From the IMG/VR virus record IMGVR_UViG_3300028388_004678, positions 1 through 24,709 of that record: a DNA stretch of 24,709 nucleotides. One strand, 5' to 3'. Source of the DNA: a virus. Positions 6,522 through 13,972 of the stretch are shown piece by piece (position 1 is the first letter of the stretch; each line of letters opens with the position of its first letter). A model generated the notes under the pieces. The model saw only the letters and a list, made by a program, of their open reading frames with translations. It was not told where the DNA came from and did not search any database. Made by a program: the position numbers and the translations under genes.

Positions 6522-7725
6522 TTAACTTAGGTTTTCCCCATCTTAAAGTAATTTGTGCATTATTATCTAGCATGTTTGTGCATATATTAAAAGGTTCTAC
6601 ATCATAAAACTTTATAATTTTATAAAGATTGTCGTACAAATAGTCAACACCTTCATCTAAAACTTGTTGGTCATTAAAAACATTTAAACTACCTTCAGCA
6701 AGAACAGGGCCTATTCTGCACATAATTTCTTCTATGATTGCGTTAAATGCAGCAGTGACTTGATTTGCGTTAACGACAAAAGAAAACTCGTTAGGTGCTG
6801 TATTAATTGTATTGCCACTTATAGACTGTAAAGCGCTTGTATTTGCATTATCAACCCCTAGAGTATAAACAGTAATGCATGGCTCTGCTGATGTAGAATA
6901 TATGCAGTTGTTATCGTTAATGCTTCTTATATTGTTTTGCACAAATGTCTGTGAGGGTCCAGATCCTTCGTTAGGCGATCCGTCTGAGATAAGAAGAATA
7001 TAGTAAGCTTCGTAGTTTGTCGTTTGAATTTGTGACATTGCTTCTTGCAAAGGCACAACGAAGTTTGTTCCTCCACTCGGGCTTCTATTGTTAACGATAG
7101 AAAGAACAGATTGCTTGTGTTGCTGACTTTTTCCAATACCTGATTTTTCTATCACACTGCTGTTATAAAGGATAACAGAATAACTTAGATTAAAGTCTGA
7201 GTTAATAAACTGTGTTACTGTGTCTTTAAGTTGCTGTATTCTGTTTCCTCCCATCGAACCGCTGTAGTCTAATAGCATAATAACAGCAGCATTAATTAAG
7301 TCAACATCATGAACTTCTTCAGCAACAGACACAGTTACAGACTTTGAAGTTTCTCCTCTTCCAGGATTATAGTTTGAGGTAATACCAAACTTTCTTACAC
7401 ACACGCTATCAGGCGTACATTCTAGACCTAAGTCAATGCACTCAAAGTCAGGAGAAACATTTTGTGAAATATAGCTAGCACATTCGTTAAGAGAGTCTGT
7501 ACTGCACAAGGCTTGAACATCATTAGTTTCTATTACAGACAAGCCTAAACCTACGCTACACGAGTCTAAGATTTGTTTTTCTTCGTAGACATTTAAAGCA
7601 ATTCTTCCGTATTGTATTGCTGAAAGAGATAAAAGTGCGAGCAAAGCAGCAATCATTGCAGTTGTCAAGGCGGCAAAACCTTTATGACGACGATTTTTTG
7701 AGGTATATAAGATGTCTTGTTCCAT
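6511..7725 (-). CDS. VWA-domain protein with prepilin-like N-terminus (TadG-like)
   Basis: 404 residues. RRHKG followed by FAALTTAMIAALLALLSLSA (residues about 12-36) resembles the leader and hydrophobic helix of TadE/TadG pseudopilins, so the body is probably outside the cytoplasm. The cysteines at about 54-110 support disulfides. A complete VWA domain follows: MIDAS motif DYSGSM near 151, the Thr in GGTNF, and ISDGSPNEG. In bacteria such proteins belong to Tad pilus or adhesin systems. In this phage context it may be a host-derived surface or superinfection protein, or a decoy; the role is unknown. The chosen ATG lies inside the end of the upstream endonuclease gene (44-base overlap) and has no clear ribosome binding site. 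Base composition matches its neighbours. Confidence 0.72.
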   Translation of the reverse strand: MEQDILYTSKNRRHKGFAALTTAMIAALLALLSLSAIQYGRIALNVYEEKQILDSCSVGLGLSVIETNDVQALCSTDSLNECASYISQNVSPDFECIDLGLECTPDSVCVRKFGITSNYNPGRGETSKSVTVSVAEEVHDVDLINAAVIMLLDYSGSMGGNRIQQLKDTVTQFINSDFNLSYSVILYNSSVIEKSGIGKSQQHKQSVLSIVNNRSPSGGTNFVVPLQEAMSQIQTTNYEAYYILLISDGSPNEGSGPSQTFVQNNIRSINDNNCIYSTSAEPCITVYTLGVDNANTSALQSISGNTINTAPNEFSFVVNANQVTAAFNAIIEEIMCRIGPVLAEGSLNVFNDQQVLDEGVDYLYDNLYKIIKFYDVEPFNICTNMLDNNAQITLRWGKPKLNVQ

Positions 7726-8452
7726 TATAATTTTTGTTTTCTATATTGTCTATATTCCAATAATGATTACTTTGCTTTATCTGAGTATAAAATTCATGCA
7801 TTAGCAAAACGTCAATGTTTACACCTTGCTGCTTCAAGATATCAGCAGCTAAAAGGTTAGAATTAAATTTTCTGTCTCTTCTTATAGCTTTAAGCTCTAC
7901 GTATCTATCTTCGTCCGGGTGATAAAAGTCTGGTGTATATTGCTTATCTCTGCCATCATACTGAACTGTGAATGTTTTATGCTCGTAAACATACGGCTTG
8001 TTTGTAGCTTCACACCATCGTGCATAGTCTGCCTCTAAAGACGACTTAAAAAAGTAGTTAGAAGGTAAATCATGCCTAAATCCCATTCTACCGTTAGAAG
8101 GTATTTCGTGAAGACCACTACTTTGTGCTTTGTTTTGGCAATCTTTACCACAGTACTTAGTTTCTCTGCCTATAGGCTTCTGGTAGTCACTTCCACAATA
8201 ATCGCACTTTAAATCGACTCTTTCAAGCTTGTTCTTTTTTAAGTAACATTCTCTAGTACAATAAGTTTTTCCTCTTTTTGACTTAAATTCTTTGCTACAT
8301 ACTTCACAATTTTTTAAAGTATACTTGGTGCTAGACTTATTTTTACATTCTCTAGAACAAAATTTAGATGTGTTTGCTCGAGATTTAGGTTTTTTGTATT
8401 TAACTTTACAGCTTTCACATTGTAAAGTTACTTGTGTTGATGCTTTTGACAT
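7682..8452 (-). CDS. Homing endonuclease-like protein with three zinc fingers and PD-(D/E)XK core
   Basis: 256 residues. Three Cys4 modules are visible in the first 110 residues (CESC with CSREC, CEVC with CTREC, CDYC with CGKDC). The C-terminal part has KSSLEADYARW, then YEHKTF, YTPDFYHP and RYVELKA, the same nuclease motif order as the gene at 295-1203; Asp in PDF and Glu-x-Lys in ELK are the expected catalytic residues. The start ATG 8452 follows AAAAGGAG. It lies between the epimerase and the VWA gene, and its last codons overlap the start of the VWA gene, so it has probably invaded that junction. Free-standing nucleases of this kind spread between related phages by cutting nuclease-free genomes. 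Confidence 0.8.
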   Translation of the reverse strand: MSKASTQVTLQCESCKVKYKKPKSRANTSKFCSRECKNKSSTKYTLKNCEVCSKEFKSKRGKTYCTRECYLKKNKLERVDLKCDYCGSDYQKPIGRETKYCGKDCQNKAQSSGLHEIPSNGRMGFRHDLPSNYFFKSSLEADYARWCEATNKPYVYEHKTFTVQYDGRDKQYTPDFYHPDEDRYVELKAIRRDRKFNSNLLAADILKQQGVNIDVLLMHEFYTQIKQSNHYWNIDNIENKNYNGTRHLIYLKKSSS

Positions 8453-8503
8453 ATCTTCTCCTTTTAGAATAAGTATGTCTAAGCGTTAAAACCCTAAAAC
8501 AGT

Positions 8504-9487
8504 TTATTTAGGAAAGAATTTTTTTAGATCAACGCCTTTCTCGTTAGCTTGATTTAAATATTTTAAAGGATTATAGTCTTCACCTGAGTTTTTGATAGAT
8601 TCCCATGACTGTCTAATTCCTTCTTTAAGAGATCTTGCTTCTGAATGACCTGTGAACTTAATGAACTTTTCATTAGAGAGTCTATGATTACCTAAATAGT
8701 CTGTGTCCGGATGCCACTTTACAATATTTTCTAGACTGTGTCCTGTTACTTCTTCAATCATATTAACAATCTCTAAAGTATTATATGGATTGCATGCTGT
8801 AATATTAAAGTCTTCGTTTCTTATATTAGAGTCGATTAACCTTACAACGTTACTGCAAAAGTCTTCAACATGCATATAATCTTTAATCTTTTCAGGACTT
8901 AAAAACATATCAATATTTTTGATACCATTTTTAATGCCGTACAACGATTTTGCAATCAACGAATTCATGTCACCTACTCCACCGTATGCAAATAAAGGCC
9001 GAGTAACAAGCCATTCTTTTGCGTTATTTCTAACTAACATTTCACCTGCATATTTTTGCACTGCATAGTTTGTTCTAGGAAAGATTTCACTATTTTCTAA
9101 GATGTCTGACTCTTGATATTTGTACGTATCGTAAATAACTGTAGTGCCTGTATAAACGACTAAGATGTCACATTTATTTGCTGCTTCAACAATTGTTTGT
9201 GTACCTAGAATATTAGTGTTCATAGAGTGCTCTGGATTTAAGGCAACAACATCAGTTCCTACAACTGCAGCATTATGTATAACAACATCAATTTCACAAT
9301 CCTTAAAAAGGCTAACCCAGTCGTCTACACTATTTCTATATACACAAACTTCGTCAGTTTCAGTATACTCCATGTTACTCATAGCATGCGAATTATCAAA
9401 AGACATAAAGTCGTGTCCTTGATTAACAATTTCTTTTGCTAAGTTAGTTGCGATAAAACCTTTTTCTCCCGTAATTCCAATTTTCAT
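8504..9487 (-). CDS. NAD-dependent sugar epimerase/dehydratase (extended SDR)
   Basis: 327 residues. The N-terminus has the glycine motif GITGEKGFIATNL of the NAD-binding Rossmann fold. NAAVVGTD near 73 and TGTT near 113 fit the active-site strand, and YAVQK near 141 is the Tyr-x3-Lys catalytic pair. TRPLFAYG follows, as in UDP-sugar epimerases and dTDP-sugar dehydratases. The length is typical. The substrate cannot be read from sequence. In a phage it could change surface sugars, support a glycosylated structure or take part in DNA modification. The ATG overlaps the stop of the upstream gene by four bases, so the two are probably co-translated. Confidence 0.85.
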   Translation of the reverse strand: MKIGITGEKGFIATNLAKEIVNQGHDFMSFDNSHAMSNMEYTETDEVCVYRNSVDDWVSLFKDCEIDVVIHNAAVVGTDVVALNPEHSMNTNILGTQTIVEAANKCDILVVYTGTTVIYDTYKYQESDILENSEIFPRTNYAVQKYAGEMLVRNNAKEWLVTRPLFAYGGVGDMNSLIAKSLYGIKNGIKNIDMFLSPEKIKDYMHVEDFCSNVVRLIDSNIRNEDFNITACNPYNTLEIVNMIEEVTGHSLENIVKWHPDTDYLGNHRLSNEKFIKFTGHSEARSLKEGIRQSWESIKNSGEDYNPLKYLNQANEKGVDLKKFFPK

Positions 9488-9735
9488 TTGTTAATTCCTT
9501 TCATAACTTTAATAACTTTTATGTCTCGTGTTTTTATATTGTATATTTTGTTGCTTTGTGTATCTAACATTTTATAGTCAAAAAATTTTCTTACGCCGTA
9601 TTTTGTTTTATTTTCAAACAAAAAGTCTCTACTTAGAACTAGTGCTGTTCGTGGTCCTGAGTATTGGTTTTTAAATATTTTATGTTTAAAAACCACAAGA
9701 TCACTTGCTTGTAAGCCTTCGCTATATTTTGACAT
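9484..9735 (-). CDS. Small basic protein of unknown function
   Basis: 83 residues, Lys-rich, with predicted strands (SDLVVFKHKIF, RTALVLSRDFL, KIYNIKTRDIKVIKVM). The opening ASDLV resembles the G-D-L-[IV] turn of the neighbouring small beta-rich proteins, so it may belong to the same SH3-like group. No function recognised. It overlaps the epimerase start by four bases. Confidence 0.5.
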   Translation of the reverse strand: MSKYSEGLQASDLVVFKHKIFKNQYSGPRTALVLSRDFLFENKTKYGVRKFFDYKMLDTQSNKIYNIKTRDIKVIKVMKGINK

Positions 9736-9749
9736 GTATTGTTGCTTTC

Positions 9750-10010
9750 TTAATTTAAGAATTTAATTTGTATTTCGCTGAAATTTGTCATTAATACTTC
9801 TTTTATACTGTTGTTATAAAGTAGTAACATTGATTTAGGCCTTATTTTTTTATTATCATATGTCACGTCTATTAACAAGCAGTTTTCGTAGATTGTTAAA
9901 ATATTATAACGGCCAGAGTCAATTATTACACATATAAGTTCTCCAATATCGTGAACGTCTAAATAGTAGTCTCTTCCAAGTCTAACAAATCCTTCTCTAA
10001 CGTCGGGCAT
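9750..10010 (-). CDS. Small SH3-like protein of unknown function
   Basis: 86 residues with DIGELICVII, NCLLIDVTY, KSMLLLYNNS and EIQIKF, the strand pattern shared by the small genes at 6288, 10016 and 10233. It is tightly packed, 14 bases upstream of the next gene, with a weak ribosome binding site. No specific function can be assigned. Confidence 0.5.
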   Translation of the reverse strand: MPDVREGFVRLGRDYYLDVHDIGELICVIIDSGRYNILTIYENCLLIDVTYDNKKIRPKSMLLLYNNSIKEVLMTNFSEIQIKFLN

Positions 10011-10015
10011 TTTTA

Positions 10016-10249
10016 TTACTTGATATTTTTCAGAGATGTAACTTTAACAATTATACCGCTCTTGTCTTCAATATCAATTGATTTTATTCGTCCCTCATCA
10101 GTTAAGAATACTAATGAACTCTTAAAAGTCTTTTCTTTTTCAATTCGAAGTATAAGACAGTTTTTATAATAAGCAGTAAAATTAAATATTGGATATTCAA
10201 CAGCTATGTTTTTTACGCTGTTAATATGCTGTTTAAATTTTTCTATCAA
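10016..10249 (-). CDS. Small beta-rich protein of unknown function
   Basis: About 77 residues from a TTG at 10247-10249, which has GGAG ten bases upstream. A longer reading from GTG 10282 would overlap the previous gene by 50 bases and is less likely. NCLILRIEKEKTFKSSLVFL, then IKSIDIEDKSG and IIVKVTSL, repeats the pattern NCL[VLI], then a [LV]-x-[FL]-x strand, seen in the neighbouring small proteins. No function recognised. Confidence 0.45.
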   Translation of the reverse strand: MIEKFKQHINSVKNIAVEYPIFNFTAYYKNCLILRIEKEKTFKSSLVFLTDEGRIKSIDIEDKSGIIVKVTSLKNIK

Positions 10250-10439
10250 GAATTTTATACTCCATAATATTGTATGGAACACAGTCTATATCATTATTAT
10301 AGACAATATACACCATAGCAGAAAAGTTATAGTCTTTCTTAAGCTTGTAAACAATACCAATTTTTTCAGGTTCATTTGAGTACAAAAAGTTATATTTTAT
10401 TAAATCACCTATTTTAATATCAAGAAAGTCAAGAGTCAT
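10233..10439 (-). CDS. Small SH3-like protein of unknown function
   Basis: About 68 residues. The ATG at 10437-10439 is preferred because TAGGTG precedes it by six bases and it overlaps the stop of nei. DIKIGDLIKY, then KIGIVYKL, AMVYIVYNND and a short closing strand, is the clearest member of the small barrel family here. Similar small proteins are common and mostly uncharacterised in large phages. Confidence 0.5.
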   Translation of the reverse strand: MTLDFLDIKIGDLIKYNFLYSNEPEKIGIVYKLKKDYNFSAMVYIVYNNDIDCVPYNIMEYKILDRKI

Positions 10440-11232
10440 TTTTAACACCTACTATTTGTCTTTCTTTTACCCAGTGTGTTGTTCTCTTATCAAGAGTCTG
10501 ACTTTTTATTACATCGTGTCCGTTAAAGTCTTTTTCTCTTCCATAAACAACAAATCCTTGTGATGCAGATCCTTCTTCACCGTTAAATGTATAGTAGCTT
10601 TGTATTGTGGCACCTTGCTCTGCGTATGATTTATTAATTACAAATACAATCGCTTTTTTAAGTGTTTCCAGATTTGTGTCTGTTAAATCTTTAATCAGCA
10701 CAAATGGATTAATACGTGAATACCATAAAGATTCTGCCTTGATATAATTTCCAACTCCAGAAATTACTTTTTGATTCATTATAACTTCACAAATATTTTT
10801 ATGATTATATTTTCTTAAACGAGCGACAAAGTCATCGGGAGGATTAGAAAGCATATCTGGTCCAATAGACTTTAACTTCTTTTCTAATTCAGATCGAGTC
10901 TTAACTTGAAAAGTGCCAAAATTTCTGATATCGTTAAAATAGAGTGTATCGTTTTCGTAAAAAGTAAATTCTATTCTTGAGTGTTTTGATTTTTCTCGAG
11001 ACCAATTTCCAGTCATTCCTAGAGTATTGAAAACAATTACGTCATCTAAGTCTATCCAAATAAACTTGCCTTTGCAGTCAAATGATTGAATTTCTTTACC
11101 TACTAGACTATTTAAGTTTTCTATTGGCTTTTTTAAATACCTACCACTCATCACTTTAACAGACTTAATCATGTTATATCTAAAGTTTTGATTAAGTCTT
11201 TCTACAAATAACTTTACTTCAGGTCCCTCAGG
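10429..11232 (-). CDS. nei: Fpg/Nei-family DNA glycosylase without a usable start codon
   Basis: From position 11232 the frame encodes PEGPEVKLFVERLN, the family N-terminus in which Pro is the catalytic nucleophile and Glu follows it; total length of about 268 residues is normal. GVGNYIKAESLW near 155 matches the helix-two-turn-helix GxGNxxxxExL. The C-terminus (DKRTTHWVKERQ) has the hairpin Arg of the zinc finger but no cysteines, a zincless finger as in NEIL1 and plant Fpg. The codon before Pro is TCG, not ATG: AAGGAGAATTAAATCGCC would be a perfect start if the single C were absent. The next ATG (11172) would lose Pro and Glu, giving an inactive enzyme. A GIY-YIG nuclease gene lies directly upstream, and a detached ATG-Pro-Glu start lies beyond it at 12125. 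Activity is doubtful as written. Confidence 0.82.
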   Translation of the reverse strand, partial: PEGPEVKLFVERLNQNFRYNMIKSVKVMSGRYLKKPIENLNSLVGKEIQSFDCKGKFIWIDLDDVIVFNTLGMTGNWSREKSKHSRIEFTFYENDTLYFNDIRNFGTFQVKTRSELEKKLKSIGPDMLSNPPDDFVARLRKYNHKNICEVIMNQKVISGVGNYIKAESLWYSRINPFVLIKDLTDTNLETLKKAIVFVINKSYAEQGATIQSYYTFNGEEGSASQGFVVYGREKDFNGHDVIKSQTLDKRTTHWVKERQIVGVKNDS

Positions 11233-11236
11233 CGAT

Positions 11237-12052
11237 TTAATTCTCCTTCCGAAATAATCGGCGTTGATAATTTAACAATATTTTATCCAAAGTAGTCTTT
11301 GTTATAGGATTATGCTTAATTATACAGTTTTTTGTCATATTTTCATTATAGTATAAATTTTCATATTTTACAATTTCTTTATGAGAAAGCTCTTCATAAG
11401 ATATTTTAGTTCTTGGCTGAAATGTTCCGTCAATAATTTTTGTAAAAGTTAATCTACTAATTCTTTCTTGCTTTTGAAAAGCTCTAGCACTAGATCCTCC
11501 TGATTCTAGGTACTCTTTCCAGGCTTGTTTTATTTCTTCAACTCTTTTAGCATTTGGTTTTAAAGATTGTTTTTTTCTTTTACCGTACACTCTTTCATAC
11601 TCTTCTGTACCTTTTATAAACTTTTTTCCTTTATTAGATGGTGTACGACCAGTGCCGCTTTGTTTTCTATTTGCATAATATTCTCTTCCCATAGCTTTCA
11701 TTGCTTTGCTAGTCTTTTCTGAAATTAATTTTTTTGTAGCATCTGTGTGAGTATCACCTTTATCAAACCCACCACAGTTTTCTGAAAGATTGTAAAAGTC
11801 TTCATTGTTTTTTGCGTCATAGTATGATATCCACTTTTCTTCTGCAATAATAGCTTCTTTTATGTCTCCGTATATTTCTTCCAGCGTTGATCTTTCAAAG
11901 TTTTCTTTGCCATGCTTTTTGATTGAAAGCTTAAGCCACTTACCTGAGCCTAGGTATCCTGCTTCCCATGCAGCTATATTAGAGCATCTTCCTACGTATT
12001 TCTTACCATTTAACTTGTTTGTTGTAATATAAATATAGTGATTTGTCTTCAT
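11237..12052 (-). CDS. GIY-YIG homing endonuclease inserted at the start of nei
   Basis: 271 residues. HYIYITTNKLNGKKYVGRC at the N-terminus is a variant of the GIY and YIG motifs. GSGKWLKLSIKKHGKENF and the Glu near 73 fit the remaining catalytic motifs. GGFDKGDTHTDATKKLISEK is a NUMOD3-like DNA-binding element, followed by basic repeats and a helix-turn-helix-like C-terminus. The start ATG follows GAGGAGGT. The leader ATATTTAC with GGAGGTAGTATG closely matches that of the unrelated nuclease gene at 295-1203. Its stop codon is five bases before the Pro codon of nei, and its last codons carry the AAGGAG that would serve nei. It is a mobile gene that separates nei from its original start. Confidence 0.88.
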   Translation of the reverse strand: MKTNHYIYITTNKLNGKKYVGRCSNIAAWEAGYLGSGKWLKLSIKKHGKENFERSTLEEIYGDIKEAIIAEEKWISYYDAKNNEDFYNLSENCGGFDKGDTHTDATKKLISEKTSKAMKAMGREYYANRKQSGTGRTPSNKGKKFIKGTEEYERVYGKRKKQSLKPNAKRVEEIKQAWKEYLESGGSSARAFQKQERISRLTFTKIIDGTFQPRTKISYEELSHKEIVKYENLYYNENMTKNCIIKHNPITKTTLDKILLNYQRRLFRKEN

Positions 12053-12077
12053 ACTACCTCCTCTATTTATAGTAAAT

Positions 12078-12125
12078 ATGCCAGAAGGTTGCTTTGTTTT
12101 AAATTAATTTCTCCTCTTCTGGCAT
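12078..12125 (-). repeat. Inverted repeat covering the fossil nei start codon
   Basis: ATGCCAGAAG (12078-12087) and CTTCTGGCAT (12116-12125) are perfect 10-base arms with a 28-base spacer. In the mRNA the fossil start codon and the next two codons are paired, which would hide that start from ribosomes. Confidence 0.7.
12099..12125 (-). pseudogene. nei: Detached nei start (fossil): ATG-Pro-Glu
   Basis: Six bases after AAAGGA and two after the stop of the upstream gene, ATG CCA GAA encodes M-P-E, the expected first residues of Nei; the frame closes after eight codons. The true gene body resumes at 11232 with Pro-Glu spelled CCT GAG. The position, operon-like spacing and ribosome binding site suggest this is the original nei start cut off by the endonuclease gene. 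Confidence 0.6.
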
Positions 12126-12127
12126 GT

Positions 12128-12340
12128 CTAGTCCTTTAGAATTGTACGATTAACTTCTGGAACATCATTTTCTGTGTTTGCTGTGTTTACTTCTTCAACA
12201 CCTTCTTTTGGAAGAGTTTGATCATGAACTTTATTAGCTAAATCTGATTTTCCTATCCAGTTTAAGATCTGCATCATAGGATGACCTATAATATTATGGA
12301 ATGCATAGTTTTTAAAAAATTTTTCGTATTTAAGATTCAT
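12128..12340 (-). CDS. Small conserved-looking phage protein of unknown function
   Basis: 70 residues from the ATG at 12338-12340, which has GAGGTG four bases upstream. The core FHNIIGHPMMQILNWIG, with HDQTLP shortly after, resembles a small motif I recall from other large phages, with possible membrane-interfacial helices. The C-terminus is acidic and probably disordered. It overlaps the upstream gene by 11 bases. It ends with TAG, showing that TAG is used as a real stop in this genome. Confidence 0.55.
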   Translation of the reverse strand: MNLKYEKFFKNYAFHNIIGHPMMQILNWIGKSDLANKVHDQTLPKEGVEEVNTANTENDVPEVNRTILKD

Positions 12341-12620
12341 AGAACACCTCAATTATTTCTTTATCACTGAAATATACTTTTTCATTGTCTTCACCTAACG
12401 CACAATAATATCCAAGTGGAAAGTTGTTTGTTTTAAAAAACAAAGGAATTGCACTTGACTTTTTACTAGTTTCCTTATCTATAAAGGTTATTAAGTAAGA
12501 CTTTTCAAATATAAATCTTCTTTCAGCTCTATTATTAAAAAGATCTTTGTATTTTGCATTTTTATAATGCTTAGTATCTTTAAAAGACCAGAACTTTAAA
12601 GTTTCTTTATTCAATTGCAT
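12330..12620 (-). CDS. Unknown small protein
   Basis: About 96 residues if read from ATG 12620; a longer frame reaches 12647 but overlaps the upstream gene by 41 bases. KFWSFKD, RFIFEKSYLITFID, SSAIPLFFK and GYYCALGED suggest a beta-rich fold. No known domain is recognised. It is translationally linked with its neighbours by overlaps at both ends. Confidence 0.5.
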   Translation of the reverse strand: MQLNKETLKFWSFKDTKHYKNAKYKDLFNNRAERRFIFEKSYLITFIDKETSKKSSAIPLFFKTNNFPLGYYCALGEDNEKVYFSDKEIIEVFYES

Positions 12621-13056
12621 CTGCGTAAGGCTCAATTGGTAATTCACCTGAATTGATTGTTCGATCTAGATAGTCTTCTAATTCTTCAAAAGAAGTACAT
12701 ACCTTAATACCACTTCTTGCCAACATTAAATTAAACTTTGCACCTTCTGGTAGTCCTGCGCAAAAATAAACAATTGGTCGCTTATGTGCAAAAGCATATC
12801 CTGCTTCCCAAATAGTGCCAATATCTTTGTCACGCGTATTAACTAGTAAGAAGTCTGCTGTTTCAATATGATGTAAATTACCTTCAAAAGTTTCATCTTG
12901 AACTTCTTTTGGTGCATTTGGCGGGCAAATAAAGATTCTTCGAGGTGAAGCTAATTCAAAATGTTCTGCTCGGTCATCAAAAATCTTTTCAAGTTGTGTA
13001 AGTTCTGCATCTTGTGTAGGGTTAAACCATCCGCTAGCTAAATAAATCTTTTTCAT
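12607..13056 (-). CDS. Nucleoside 2-deoxyribosyltransferase-like protein
   Basis: 149 residues. The N-terminal IYLASGWF is the first strand and loop of the family. HHIETADFLLVNTRDKDIGT is followed by IWEAGYAFAHKRPIVYF, where the Glu in W-E-x-G-[YF]-A is the expected catalytic nucleophile and D-x-GT-x-WE is the conserved block. Such enzymes exchange or hydrolyse bases on deoxynucleosides or nucleotides; phage relatives may clear or rebuild the nucleotide pool. The exact substrate is unknown. Start ATG 13056 after AAAAGGAAAA. The neighbouring ThyX-like gene supports a nucleotide role. Confidence 0.8.
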   Translation of the reverse strand: MKKIYLASGWFNPTQDAELTQLEKIFDDRAEHFELASPRRIFICPPNAPKEVQDETFEGNLHHIETADFLLVNTRDKDIGTIWEAGYAFAHKRPIVYFCAGLPEGAKFNLMLARSGIKVCTSFEELEDYLDRTINSGELPIEPYADAIE

Positions 13057-13130
13057 TAAAGTTTTCCTTTTATAATTAAATTTTTATGTTTATAAATGTT
13101 TTACAATAAAGTTTGTTGACTATAACTGTT

Positions 13131-13943
13131 TTAAAACTCTTTATCAAGTTGTTGTTTGATCAAGTTTACAGCTTTAACATCATCATTCCACATCTTCGTA
13201 AAGATCTTTTCTTCACCAGACTTGTTACCATTAATTTCTTCTCGTCGACAGACTTCTGGTATTGCTGTGCAAACAATTTTTGCAATACGTGTTGCGATGA
13301 TATTGTCCACTTCAGGCTGGATTTGTACATCTTGTCGTTGTCTAATAAAACCAATCAGATCTTTAAGATTAAATCGCGCAACATAGAAAGTTTCTAGTGC
13401 TTTAGGTAGAATAACTCGTGCATCCATAAGAGATACAACACGTGAGTCAACCATGTCAGCATAGAGTTGCTTTGCTGCAGATGCAACATCAATAAATCGT
13501 TGGTGAAAGTCTGAATTTTCTACAGACTCAGGCACCAAAACGTTGTCATTTCTAAGATCACGATCACCTGTACATTGCGCTGCAAAAGAACCTGCACGGT
13601 GTCTAATTAAATGTGTTACAGTTTGTGTATCAATACCGCTAATCTTAAAAGTAAAGCCTAAACATTCCATTGGTGTAGGAAGTGCTCTAAAGTTAAGCAC
13701 ATCTTGCAAGTTAAGTGAAGCCTCTTCAGGAGTTGCATTTTCAAATGCTGTTTCGTTAGGTGTATCAGCCCATGTTGCTTTAGTCATATGCCAAGCAATT
13801 TTCTGTGCTTGCTCTCTTGTTGGGCCATCAATAAGCTCGATATTTAATGATTCTAGATTATTAATAAAATGAGTAACTTGTGGTTGATCGAATTTAAGGT
13901 CCATAGGAAGAGTAACTGGTTTAAGATCATTATTAATTGGCAA
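13131..13943 (-). CDS. Divergent ThyX-like flavoprotein
   Basis: About 271 residues. THLIRHRAGSFAAQC near 149-163 carries the RHR of ThyX, and NLKDLIGFIRQRQDVQIQPEV near 220 matches the C-terminal N-L-x-x-x-x-x-F-[LI]-x-x-R block. ThyX makes dTMP from dUMP with FAD and folate. Compared with the canonical RHRx7S motif, the Ser is a Cys, and the Gln before RHR, the Glu in the loop and the following Arg/Tyr are changed, so substrate or chemistry may differ. The TTG at 13941-13943, eight bases after GGAG, is preferred over ATG 13970, which lies only three bases from the promoter -10 box and could not be on the transcript. It is a second family member beside 15663-16367. Confidence 0.75.
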   Translation of the reverse strand: MPINNDLKPVTLPMDLKFDQPQVTHFINNLESLNIELIDGPTREQAQKIAWHMTKATWADTPNETAFENATPEEASLNLQDVLNFRALPTPMECLGFTFKISGIDTQTVTHLIRHRAGSFAAQCTGDRDLRNDNVLVPESVENSDFHQRFIDVASAAKQLYADMVDSRVVSLMDARVILPKALETFYVARFNLKDLIGFIRQRQDVQIQPEVDNIIATRIAKIVCTAIPEVCRREEINGNKSGEEKIFTKMWNDDVKAVNLIKQQLDKEF

Positions 13944-13972
13944 ATTATTTCTCCTTTTGTTATTTACCATTT

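Noticed and set aside
12061-12076. T4-type late promoter TATAAATA before the GIY-YIG gene
   Set aside because: The transcript start it predicts would fall in or after the ribosome binding site, and the motif also occurs inside genes in this AT-rich sequence.
11233-12124. Group I intron in nei with the exon pairing ATGCCAGAAG/CTTCTGGCAT as P1
   Set aside because: The nuclease coding region fills nearly the whole insert, only about 60 bases remain outside it, and the junction lacks the expected U before the splice site.
13057-13130. Further promoter of the GTGTAAAT type before the deoxyribosyltransferase-like gene
   Set aside because: TTGTAAAA is present, but no TATAAT-like box lies at the required distance.
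13113-13872. Several antisense frames over the thyX-like gene
   Set aside because: They mirror a well-supported gene and give low-complexity translations without recognisable motifs.
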